Positions 45,435 to 55,220 of a DNA stretch of 64,000 nt are shown here, in pieces. Position numbers and translations under genes: made by a program. This DNA is from Eutreptiella sp. 'Long Island Sound 2002' (lineage: Eukaryota; Euglenozoa; Euglenophyceae; Eutreptiales; Eutreptiaceae), in assembly GCA_964036045.1 (NCBI GenBank), contig CAXIWF010000877.1:57866-121865 (forward strand), given 5' to 3'. Position 1 is the stretch's first letter. The number at the start of each line of letters is the position of its first letter. The notes beneath the pieces were generated by a model, which worked only from the letters and a program-made list of their open reading frames with translations, had not been told where the DNA came from and ran no database searches.

Positions 45435-46896
45435 CCGAGAATTTTCCGAGAATTTTCCGAGAATTTTCCGAGAATTTTCCGAGAATTTTCCGAGAATTTT
45501 CCGACAATTCTCAGAGAATTTTCTGAGAATTTTCCGAGAATTTTCTGAGAATTTTCCGAGAATTTTCCGAGAATTTTCCGAGAATTTTCCGAGAATTTTC
45601 CGAGAATTTTCCGAGAATTTTCCGAGAATTTTCTGAGAATTTTCCGAGAATTTTCCGAGAATTTTCCGAGAATTTTCCGAGAATTTTCCGAGAATTTTCC
45701 GAGAATTTTCCGAGAATTTTCCGAGAATTTTCTGGGAATTTTCCGAGAATTTTCTGAGAATTTTCCGAGAATTTTCCGAGAATTTTCCGAGAATTTTCCG
45801 AGAATTTTCCGAGAATTTTTCGAGAATTTTCCGACAATTTTCCGAGAATTTTTTGAGAATTTTCCGAGAATTTTCCGAGAATTTTCCGAGAATTTTCCGA
45901 GAATTTCCCGAGAATTTTCCGTCAATTTTCCGAGAATTTTCCGAGAATTTTCCGGAAATTTTCCGAGAGTTTTCTGAGAATTTTCTGAGAATTTTCCGAG
46001 AATTTTCCGAGAATTTTCCGAGAATTTTCCGAGAATTTTCCGAGAATTTTCCGACAATTTTCCGAGAATTTTCCGAGAATTTTCCGAGAATTTTCCGAGA
46101 ATTTTCCGAGAATTTTCTGGGAATTTTCCGAGAATTTTCTGAGAATTTTCCGAGAATTTTCCGAGAATTTTCCGAGAATTTTCCGAGAATTTTCCGAGAA
46201 TTTTTCGAGAATTTTCCGACAATTTTCCGAGAATTTTTTGAGAATTTTCCGAGAATTTTCCGAGAATTTTCCGAGAATTTTCCGAGAATTTCCCGAGAAT
46301 TTTCCGTCAATTTTCCGAGAATTTTCCGAGAATTTTCCGAGAACTTTCCGAGAGTTTTCTGAGAATTTTCTGAGAATTTTCCGAGAATTTTCCGAGAATT
46401 TTCCGAGAATTTTCCGAGAATTTTCCGAGAATTTTCCGAGAATTTTCCGACAATTTTCAGAGAATTTTCTGAGAATTTTCCGAGAATTTTCTGAGAATTT
46501 TCCGAGAATTTTCCGAGAATTTTCCGAGAATTTTCCGAGAATTTTCCGAGAATTTTCCGAGAATTTTCCGAGAATTTTCTGAGAATTTTCCGAGAATTTT
46601 CCGAGAATTTTCTGAGAATTTTCCGAGTATTTCTGAGAATTTTCCGAGATTTTCCCGAGAATTTTCCGAGAATTTTCCGAGAATTTTCCGAGAATTTTCC
46701 GAGAATTTTCCGAGAATTTTCCGAGAATTTTCCGAGAATTTTCCGAGAATTTTCCGAGAATTTTCCGAGAATTTTCCGAGAATTTTCCGAGAATTTTCCG
46801 AGAATTTTCCGAGAATTTTCCGAGAATTTTCTGAGAATTTTCCGAGAATTTTCCGAGAATTTTCCGAGAATTTTCCGAGAATTTTCCGAGAATTTT

Positions 46897-48774
46897 CTGA
46901 GAATTTTCCGAGAATTTTCCGAGAATTTTCCGAGAATTTTCCGAGAATTTTTCGAGAATTTTCCGACAATTTTCCGAGAATTTTTTGAGAATTTTCCGAG
47001 AATTTTCCGAGAATTTTCCGAGAATTTTCCGAGAATTTCCCGAGAATTTTCCGTCAATTTTCCGAGAATTTTCCGAGAATTTTCCGAGAATTTTCCGAGA
47101 GTTTTCTGAGAATTTTCGGAGAATTTTCCGAGAATTTTCCGAGAATTTTCCGAGAATTTTCCGAGAATTTTCCGAGAATTTTCCGAGAATTTTCCGACAA
47201 TTCTCAGAGAATTTTCTGAGAATTTTCGGAGAATTTTCTGAGAATTTTCCGAGAATTTTCCGAGAATTTTCCGAGAATTTTCCGAGAATTTTCCGAGAAT
47301 TTTCCGAGAATTTTCCGAGAATTTTCTGAGAATTTTCCGAGAATTTTCCGAGAATTTTCCGAGAATTTTCCGAGAATTTTCCGAGAATTTTCCGAGAATT
47401 TTCCGAGAATTTTCCGAGAATTTTCCGAGAATTTTCCGAGAATTTTCCGAGAATTTTCCGAGAATTTTCCGAGAATTTTCTGGGAATTTTCCGAGAATTT
47501 TCTGAGAATTTTCCGAGAATTTTCCGAGAATTTTCCGAGAATTTTCCGAGAATTTTCCGAGAATTTTTCGAGAATTTTCCGGGAATTTTCCGAGAATTTT
47601 CCGAGAATTTTCCGAGAATTTTCCGAGAATTTTCCGAGAATTTTCCGAGAATTTTCCGCCAATTTTCCGAGAATTTTCCGAGAATTTTCCGAGAATTTTC
47701 CGTCAATCTTCCGAGAATTTTCCGAGAATTTTCCGACGATTTTCTGAGAATTTTCCGAGAATTTTCCGAGAATTTTCCGAGATTTTCCCGAGAATTTTCC
47801 GAGAATTTTCCGAGAATTTTCCGAGAATTTTCCGAGAATTTTCCGATAATTTTCCGAGACATTTCCAAGAATTTTCCGAGAATTTTCAGAGAATTTTCTG
47901 AGAATTTTCCGAGAATTTTCCGAGAATTTTCCGAGAATTTTCCGAGAATTTTCCGAGGATTTTCCGACGATTTTCTGAGAAATTTCCGAGAATTTTCCGA
48001 GAATTTTCCGAGAATTTTCCGAGAATTTTCCGAGAATTTTCCGAGAATTTTCCGAGAATTTTCCGAGAATTTTCCGTCAATTTTCCGAGAATTTTCCGAG
48101 AATTTTCCGAGAATTTTCCGTCAATTTTCCGAGAATTTTCCGAGAATTTTCCGAGAATTTTCCGAGAATTTTCCGAGAATTTTCCGAGAATTTTCCGAGA
48201 ATTTTCCGAGAATTTTCCGAGAATTTTCCGAGAATTTTCCGAGAATTTTCCGAGAATTTTCTGGGAATTTTCCGAGAATTTTCTGAGAATTTTCCGAGAA
48301 TTTTCCGAGAATTTTCCGAGAATTTTCCGAGAATTTTCCGAGAATTTTCCGAGAATTTTCCGAGAATTTTCCGAGAATTTACCGAGAATTTTCTGAGAAT
48401 TTTCCGAGAATTTTCCGAGAATTTTCCGAGAATTTTCCGAGAATTTTCCGAGAATTTTCCGAGAATTTTCCGAGAATTTTCCGTCAATTTTCCGAGAATT
48501 TTCCGAGAATTTTCCGAGATTTTTCCGAGAATTTTCTGAGAATTTTCCGAGAATTTTCCGACGATTTTCTGAGAATTTTCCGAGAATTTTCCGAGAATTT
48601 TCCGAGAATTTTCCGAGAATTTTCAGAGAATTTTCCGAGAATTTTCTGAGAATTTTCCGAAAATTTTCCGAGAATTTTCCGAGATTTTTCCGAGAATTTT
48701 CCGAGAATTTTCCGAGAATTTTCCGAGAATTTTCCGAGAATTTTCCAATTTTCCGAGAATTTTCCGAGAATTTT
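46897..48774. repeat. 1.88-kb tandem duplication, left copy (truncated HOR-B)
   Basis: The left copy runs from CTGAGAA at 46,897 through TTTTTCGAGAA-CCGACAA, L1 (46,985), the palindrome (47,199), the B block (47,656-47,871) and CCGTCAA near 48,080, 48,121 and 48,487 to the CCAA unit at 48,745. Two consensus units later, CTGAGAA at 48,775 starts the right copy. Left of 46,897 the sequence has another CTGAGAA (46,831), whereas left of 48,775 it has CCAA, so the junction lies between 48,753 and 48,775. The HOR-B begun at 46,985 is therefore cut after its first CCAA unit. Confidence 0.82.
47656..47871. repeat. B block, copy 5 (216 bp)
   Basis: Lies exactly 5,843 bp from copy 4, in the left copy of the 1.88-kb duplication. 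It carries the CAATCTTCC variant. Confidence 0.82.
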
Positions 48775-50656
48775 CTGAGAATTTTCCGAGAATTTTCCGA
48801 GAATTTTCCGAGAATTTTCCGAGAATTTTTCGAGAATTTTCCGACAATTTTCCGAGAATTTTTTGAGAATTTTCCGAGAATTTTCCGAGAATTTTCCGAG
48901 AATTTTCCGAGAATTTCCCGAGAATTTTCCGTCAATTTTCCGAGAATTTTCCGAGAATTTTCCGAGAATTTTCCGAGAGTTTTCTGAGAATTTTCGGAGA
49001 ATTTTCCGAGAATTTTCCGAGAATTTTCCGAGAATTTTCCGAGAATTTTCCGAGAATTTTCCGAGAATTTTCCGACAATTCTCAGAGAATTTTCTGAGAA
49101 TTTTCGGAGAATTTTCTGAGAATTTTCCGAGAATTTTCCGAGAATTTTCCGAGAATTTTCCGAGAATTTTCCGAGAATTTTCCGAGAATTTTCCGAGAAT
49201 TTTCTGAGAATTTTCTGAGAATTTTCCGAGAATTTTCCGAGAATTTTCCGAGAATTTTCCGAGAATTTTCCGAGAATTTTCCGAGAATTTTCCGAGAATT
49301 TTCCGAGAATTTTCCGAGAATTTTCCGAGAATTTTCCGAGAATTTTCCGAGAATTTTCCGAGAATTTTCTGGGAATTTTCCGAGAATTTTCTGAGAATTT
49401 TCCGAGAATTTTCCGAGAATTTTCCGAGAATTTTCCGAGAATTTTCCGAGAATTTTCCGAGAATTTTCCGGGAATTTTCCGAGAATTTTCCGAGAATTTT
49501 CCGAGAATTTTCCGAGAATTTTCCGAGAATTTTCCGAGAATTTTCCGCCAATTTTCCGAGAATTTTCCGAGAATTTTCCGAGAATTTTCCGTCAATCTTC
49601 CGAGAATTTTCCGAGAATTTTCCGACGATTTTCTGAGAATTTTCCGAGAATTTTCCGAGAATTTTCCGAGATTTTCCCGAGAATTTTCCGAGAATTTTCC
49701 GAGAATTTTCCGAGAATTTTCCGAGAATTTTCCGATAATTTTCCGAGACATTTCCAAGAATTTTCCGAGAATTTTCAGAGAATTTTCTGAGAATTTTCCG
49801 AGAATTTTCCGAGAATTTTCCGAGAATTTTCCGAGAATTTTCCGAGGATTTTCCGACGATTTTCTGAGAAATTTCCGAGAATTTTCCGAGAATTTTCCGA
49901 GAATTTTCCGAGAATTTTCCGAGAATTTTCCGAGAATTTTCCGAGAATTTTCCGAGAATTTTCCGTCAATTTTCCGAGAATTTTCCGAGAATTTTCCGAG
50001 AATTTTCCGTCAATTTTCCGAGAATTTTCCGAGAATTTTCCGAGAATTTTCCGAGAATTTTCCGAGAATTTTCCGAGAATTTTCCGAGAATTTTCCGAGA
50101 ATTTTCCGAGAATTTTCCGAGAATTTTCCGAGAATTTTCCGAGAATTTTCTGGGAATTTTCCGAGAATTTTCTGAGAATTTTCCGAGAATTTTCCGAGAA
50201 TTTTCCGAGAATTTTCCGAGAATTTTCCGAGAATTTTCCGAGAATTTTCCGAGAATTTTCCGAGAATTTACCGAGAATTTTCTGAGAATTTTCCGAGAAT
50301 TTTCCGAGAATTTTCCGAGAATTTTCCGAGAATTTTCCGAGAATTTTCCGAGAATTTTCCGAGAATTTTCCGTCAATTTTCCGAGAATTTTCCGAGAATT
50401 TTCCGAGATTTTTCCGAGAATTTTCTGAGAATTTTCCGAGAATTTTCCGACGATTTTCTGAGAATTTTCCGAGAATTTTCCGAGAATTTTCCGAGAATTT
50501 TCCGAGAATTTTCAGAGAATTTTCCGAGAATTTTCTGAGAATTTTCCGAAAATTTTCCGAGAATTTTCCGAGATTTTTCCGAGAATTTTCCGAGAATTTT
50601 CCGAGAATTTTCCGAGAATTTTCCGAGAATTTTCCAATTTTCCGAGAATTTTCCGA
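48775..50656. repeat. 1.88-kb tandem duplication, right copy
   Basis: Matches 46,897-48,768 with an offset of 1,878 bp at L1 (46,985/48,863) and at the palindrome (47,199/49,077), then 1,889 bp from the B block onward (47,656/49,545; CCAA 48,745/50,634). The 11-bp step is one unit gained. TTTTTCGAGAA before CCGGGAA in the left copy (near 47,565) is an ordinary unit here (near 49,460). Both copies share the CAATCTTCC variant (near 47,703 and 49,594), also present at 41,865 in superunit copy 1. Confidence 0.8.
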
Positions 50657-52714
50657 GAATTTTCCGAGAATTTTCCGAGAATTTTCCGAGAATTTTCCGA
50701 GAATTTTCCGAGAATTTTCCGAGAATTTTCCGAGAATTTTCGGAGAATTTTCCGAGAATTTTCCGAGAATTTTCCGAGAATTTTCCGAGAATTTTCGGAG
50801 AATTTTCCGAGAATTTTCCGTCAATTTTCCGAGAATTTTCCGAGAATTTTCCGAGATTTTTCCGAGAATTTTCCGAGAATTTTCCGAGAATTTTCCGACG
50901 ATTTTCTGAGAAATTTCCGAGAATTTTCTGAGAATTTTCCGAGAATTTTCCGAGAATTTTCCGAGAATTTTCCCAGAATTTTTTGAGAATTTTCTGAGAA
51001 TTTTCCGAGAATTTTCCGAGAATTTTCCGAGAATTTTCCGAGAATTTTCCGAGAATTTTCCGAGATTTTTCCGAGAATTTTCCGAGAATTTTCCGAGAAT
51101 TTTCCGAGAATTTTCCGAGAATTTTCCGAGAATTTTCCGAGAATTTTCCGAGAATTTTCCGAGAATTTTCTGAGAATTTTCCGAGAATTTTCCGAGAATT
51201 TTCCGAGAATTTTCCGAGAATTTTCCGAGAATTTTCTGAGAATTTTCTGAGAATTTTCCGAGAATTTTCCGAGAATTTTCTGAAAATTTTCCGAGAATTT
51301 TCCGAGAATTTTCCGACGATTTTCTGAGAAATTTCCGAGAATTTTCCGAGAATTTTCCGAGAATTTTCCGAGAATTTTCCGAGAATTTTCCGAGAATTGT
51401 CCGAGAATTTTCCGAGAATTTTCCGAGAATTTTCCGTCAATTTTCCGAGAATTTTCCGAGAATTTTCCGAGAATTTTCCGTCAATTTTCCGAGAATTTTC
51501 CGAGAATTTTCCGAGAATTTTCCGAGAATTTTCCGAGAATTTTCCGAGAATTTTCCGAGAATTTTCCGAGAATTTTCCGAGAATTTTTCCGAGAATTTTC
51601 TGAGAATTTTCCGAGAATTTTCTGGGAATTTTCCGAGAATTTTCTGAGAATTTTCCGAGAATTTTCCGAGAATTTTCCGAGAATTTTCCGAGAATTTTCC
51701 GAGAATTTTCCGAGAATTTTCCAAGAATTTTCCGAGAATTTTCCGAGAATTTTCTGAGAATTTTCCGAGAATTTTCCGAGAATTTTCCGAGAATTTTCCG
51801 AGAATTTTCCGAGGATTTTCGGAGAATTTTCCGAGAATTTTCCGTCAATTTTCCGAGAATTTTCCGAGAATTTTATTTTCCGAGATTTTCCGAGAATTTT
51901 CTGAGAATTTTCCGAGAATTTTCCGACGATTTTCTGAGAATTTTCCAAGAATTTTCCGAGAATTTTCCGAGAATTTTCCGGGAATTTTCAGAGAATTTTC
52001 CGAGAATTTTCTGAGAATTTTCCGAAAATTTTCCGAGAATTTTCCGAGATTTTTCCGAGAAATTTTCCGAGAATTTTTCCGAGAATTTTCCGAGAATTTT
52101 CCGAGAATTTTCCAATTTTCCGAGAATTTTCCGAGAATTCCCCGAGAATTTTCCGAGAATTTTCCGAGAATTTTCCGAGAATTTTCCGAGAATTTTCCGA
52201 GAATTTTCCGAGAATTTTCGGAGAATTTTCCGAGAATTTTCCGAGAATTTTCCGAGATTTTTCCGAGAATTTTCCGAGAATTTTCCGAGAATTTTCCGAC
52301 GATTTTCTGAGAAATTTCCGAGAATTTTCCGAGAATTTTCCGAGGATTTTCCGAGATTTTTCCGAGAATTTTTCCGAGAATTTTCCGAGAATTTTCTGAG
52401 AATTTTCCGAGAATTTTCCGAGAATTTTCCGAGAATTTTCCGAGAATTTTCCGAGAATTTTCCGAGAATTTTCCGAGAATTTTCCGAGAATTTTCCGAGA
52501 ATTTTCCGAGAATTTTCCGAGAATTTTCTGAGAATTTTCTGAGAATTTTCCGAGAATTTTCCGAGAATTTTCTGAAAATTTTCCGAGAATTTTCCGAGAA
52601 TTTTCCGAGAATTTTCCGAGAATTTTCCGAGAATTTTCCGACAATTTTCCGAGAATTTTCCGAGAATTTTCCGAGAATTTTCCGAGAATTTTCCGAGAAT
52701 TTTCGGAGAATTTT
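48863..52714. repeat. HOR-B, copy 5 (3,852 bp)
   Basis: L1, palindrome, B block 49,545-49,760, CCAA 50,634, ATTGTCC 51,397, CCAA 52,112, then L1 at 52,715: the same plan and nearly the same length as copy 4. Differences from copy 4 include an additional CTGAGAA near 50,929, normal spacing at 51,470 where copy 4 has CCGAGGAA, a TTTTATTTTCCGAGATTTTCC irregularity near 51,873-51,892 where copy 4 has the ordinary GAGATTTTT, and extra T residues near 51,585 and 52,072. The EcoRI-making ATTCCCC variant is shared (52,135-52,140). Confidence 0.78.
49545..49760. repeat. B block, copy 6 (216 bp)
   Basis: Lies 1,889 bp from copy 5, in the right copy of the 1.88-kb duplication. It carries the CAATCTTCC variant. 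Confidence 0.82.
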
Positions 52715-55220
52715 TTGAGAATTTTCCGAGAATTTTCCGAGAATTTTCCGAGAATTTTCCGAGAATTTCCCGAGAATTTTCCGTCAATTTTCCGAGAATT
52801 TTCCGAGAATTTTCCGAGAATTTTCCGAGAATTTTCTGAGAATTTTCCGAGAATTTTCGACAATTTTCCGAGAATTTTCCGAGAATTTTCCGAGAATTTT
52901 CCGAGAATTTTCCGAGAATTTTCCGAGAATTTTCAGAGAATTTTCCGAGAATTTTCCGAGAATTTTCCGAGAATTTTCCGAGAATTTTCCGAGATTTTCC
53001 CGAGAATTTTCCGAGAATTTTCCGAGAATTTTCCCAGAATTTTCCGAGAATTTTCCGAGAATTTTCCGAGAATTTTCCGAGAATTTTCCGAGAATTTTCC
53101 GAGAATTTTGAGAGAATTTTCCGAGAATTTTCCGAGAATTTTCCGAGAATTTTCCGAGAATTTTCCGAGAATTTTCCGAGAATTTTCCGAGAATTTTCTG
53201 GGAATTTTCCGAGAATTTTCTGAGAATTTTCCGAGAATTTTCCGAGAATTTTCCGAGAATTTTCCGAGAATTTTCCGAGAATTTTCTGAGAATTTTCCGA
53301 GAATTTTCCGAGAATTTTCCGAGAATTTTCCGAGAATTTTCCGAGAATTTTCCGAGATTTTTCCGAGAATTTTCCGTCAATTTTCCGAGAATTTTCCGAG
53401 AATTTTCCGAGATTTTTCCGAGAATTTTCTGAGAATTTTCCGAGAATTTTCCGACGATTTTCTGAGAATTTTCCGAGAATTTTCCGAGAATTTTCCGGGA
53501 ATTTTCCGAGAATTTTCAGAGAATTTTCCGAGAATTTTCCGACGATTTTCTGAGAAATTTCCGAGAATTTTCCGAAAATTTTCCGAGAATTTTCCGACAA
53601 TTTTCCGAGAATTTTCCGAGAATTTTCCGAGAATTTTCCGAGAATTTCCGGAGAATTTTCCGAGAATTTTCCGAGAATTTTCCGAGAATTTTCCGAGAAT
53701 TTTCGGAGAATTTTCCGAGAATTTTCCGTCAATTTTCCAAGAATTTTCCGAGAATTTTCCGAGATTTTTCCGAGAATTTTCCGAGAATTTTCCGAGAATT
53801 TTCCGACGATTTTCTGAGAAATTTCCGAGAATTTTCCGAAAATTTTCCGAGAATTTTCCGAGAATTTTCCGAGAATTTTCCGAGAATTTATTGAGAATTT
53901 TCCGAGAATTTTCCGAGAATTTTCTGGGAATTTTCCGAGAATTTTCCGAGAATTTTCCGAGAATTTTCCGAGAATTTTCCGAGAAATTTCCGAGAATTTT
54001 CCGAGAATTTTCCGAGAATTTTCTGAGAATTTTCCGAGAATTTTCCGAGAATTTTCCGAGAATTTTCCGAGAATTTTCCGAGAATTTTCCGAGAATTTTC
54101 CGAGAATTTTCCGTCAATTTTCCGAGAATTTTCCGAGAATTTTCGGAGATTTTTCCGAGAATTTTCTGAGAATTTTCCGAGAATTTTCCGACGATTTTCT
54201 GAGAATTTTCCGAGAATTTTCCGAGAATTTTCCGTCAATTTTCCGAGAATTTTCCGAGAATTTTCCGAGATTTTTCCGAGAATTTTCTGAGAATTTTCCG
54301 AGAATTTTCCGACGATTTTCTGAGAATTTTCCGAGAATTTTCCGAGAATTTTCCGTCAATTTTCCGAGAATTTTCCGAGAATTTTCCGAGATTTTTCCGA
54401 GAATTTTCTGAGAATTTTCCGAGAATTTTCCGACGATTTTCTGAGAATTTTCCAAGAATTTTCCGAGAATTTTCCGAGAATTTTCCGAGAATTTTCAGAG
54501 AATTTTCCGAGAATTTTCTGAGAATTTTCCGAAAATTTTCCGAGAATTTTCCGAGATTTTTCCGAGAATTTTCCGAGAATTTTCCGAGAATTTTCCGAGA
54601 ATTTTCCGAGAATTTTCCGAGAATTTTCGGAGAATTTTCCGAGAATTTTCCGAGAATTTTCCGAGAATTTTCCGAGAATTTTCGGAGAATTTTCCGAGAA
54701 TTTTCCGTCAATTTTCCGAGAATTTTCCGAGAATTTTCCGAGATTTTTCCGAGAATTTTCCGAGAATTTTCCGAGAATTTTCCGACGATTTTCTGAGAAA
54801 TTTCCGAGAATTTTGCGAGAATTTTCCGAGGATTTTCCGAGATTTTTCCGAGAATTTTCCGAGAATTTTCCGAGAATTTTCCGAGAATTTTCCGAGAATT
54901 TTCCGAGAATTTTCCGAGAATTTTCCGAGAATTTTCCGAGAATTTTCCGAGAATTTTCCGAGAATTTTCCGAGAATTTTCCGAGAATTTTCCGAGAATTT
55001 CCGAGAATTTTCCGAGAATTTTCCGAGAATTTTCTGAGAATTTTCTGAGAATTTTCCGAGAATTTTCCGAGAATTTTCTGAAAATTTTCCCAGAATTTTC
55101 CGAGAATTTTCCGAGAATTTTCCGAGAATTTTCCGAGAATTTTCCGACAATTTTCCGAGAATTTTCCGAGAATTTTCCGAGAATTTTCCGAGAATTTTCC
55201 GAGAATTTTCCGAGAATTTT
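52715..55220. repeat. Rearranged HOR-A-like unit (2,506 bp)
   Basis: After L1 the unit has a 10-bp CGACAA unit near 52,858, CAGAGAA at 52,934, GATTTTCCC near 52,993, CCCAGAA, GAGAGAA near 53,109, CTGGGAA, CCGTCAA (53,380), CCGACGA, CCGGGAA, CAGAGAA near 53,516, a second CCGACGA near 53,546, CCGAAAA, CCGACAA, CCGGAGAA, CGGAGAA, CCGTCAA with CCAAGAA, CCGACGA, ATTGAGAA near 53,890, CTGGGAA, GAAATTTCC, the 121-bp triplication, then CAGAGAA near 54,496, CCGAAAA, CGGAGAA twice, CCGTCAA (about 54,717), CCGACGA, GCGAGAA near 54,814, CCGAGGATTTTCC, a 10-bp unit near 55,000, CTGAAAA with CCCAGAA, and CCGACAA. Pieces of HOR-A and of the HOR-B ending are joined here. Confidence 0.68.
54111..54470. repeat. 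Triplication of a 121-bp (11-monomer) module
   Basis: CCGTCAA units end at 54,117, 54,238 and 54,359, exactly 121 bp apart. Each is followed by GAGATTTTT, CTGAGAA and CCGACGATTTTCTGAGAA in the same spacing. The first copy differs by CGGAGATTTTT near 54,143. The third copy leaves the module at CCAAGAA near 54,453 instead of entering another CCGTCAA. Elsewhere in the window this CCGTCAA to CCGACGA module occurs singly, so this is a local and probably recent amplification. Confidence 0.85.

Larger units (their letters stand above)
39201..49091. repeat. Eight 15-bp palindromes AATTCTCAGAGAATT
   Basis: A T-to-C change in one unit next to CAGAGAA creates seven-base inverted arms around a central A. 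Copies: 39,201-39,215; 39,333-39,347; 39,531-39,545; 39,663-39,677; 41,356-41,370; 45,506-45,520; 47,199-47,213; 49,077-49,091. The last three are duplicates of earlier ones at offsets 5,843, 5,843 and 1,878 bp. Outside 39-49 kb the neighbouring variant CCGACAATTTTCAGAGAA lacks the C and the perfect symmetry. No function is implied by sequence alone. Confidence 0.85.
638..52119. repeat. Family of 12 CCAA units (8 bp, GAG deleted)
   Basis: TTTTCCAA is the consensus unit with the three bases GAG removed. Copies (first C) are at 638, 3,670, 6,286, 21,594, 31,525, 32,952, 34,379, 42,902, 44,371, 48,745, 50,634 and 52,112. All lie in HOR-B or its derivatives, generally downstream of a GAGATTTTT unit and upstream of CGGAGAA. 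Identical context in most copies suggests one deletion event spread by duplication. Being 3 bp, the deletion does not disturb the open frames. Confidence 0.85.
45435..52980. repeat. 5.84-kb superunit, copy 2, expanded to about 7.5 kb
   Basis: This copy follows copy 1 with the 5,843-bp offset up to about 48,768. From there a second version of the preceding 1.88 kb is inserted. After the insertion the match to copy 1 resumes at an offset of 7,732 bp (CCAA 42,902/50,634, ATTGTCC 43,665/51,397), then 7,741-7,742 bp (CCAA 44,371/52,112, L1 44,973/52,715, CAGAGAA 45,193/52,934). It ends near 52,980, where a GATTTTCCC-CCCAGAA series starts instead of the 231-bp repeat that closes copy 1. Extra-T units near 51,585, 52,060-52,075 and 52,372 and an irregular TTTTATTTTCC junction near 51,875 are specific to it. 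Confidence 0.82.

Noticed and set aside
42641-46222. Open frame of about 1,190 codons on the minus strand, and many others of 60-1,050 codons on both strands
   Set aside because: All translate to the same 11-residue repeat with substitutions that mirror DNA variants. Starts are TTG inside variant units and overlapping frames on both strands are equally long. There is no codon bias, unique domain, signal or promoter.
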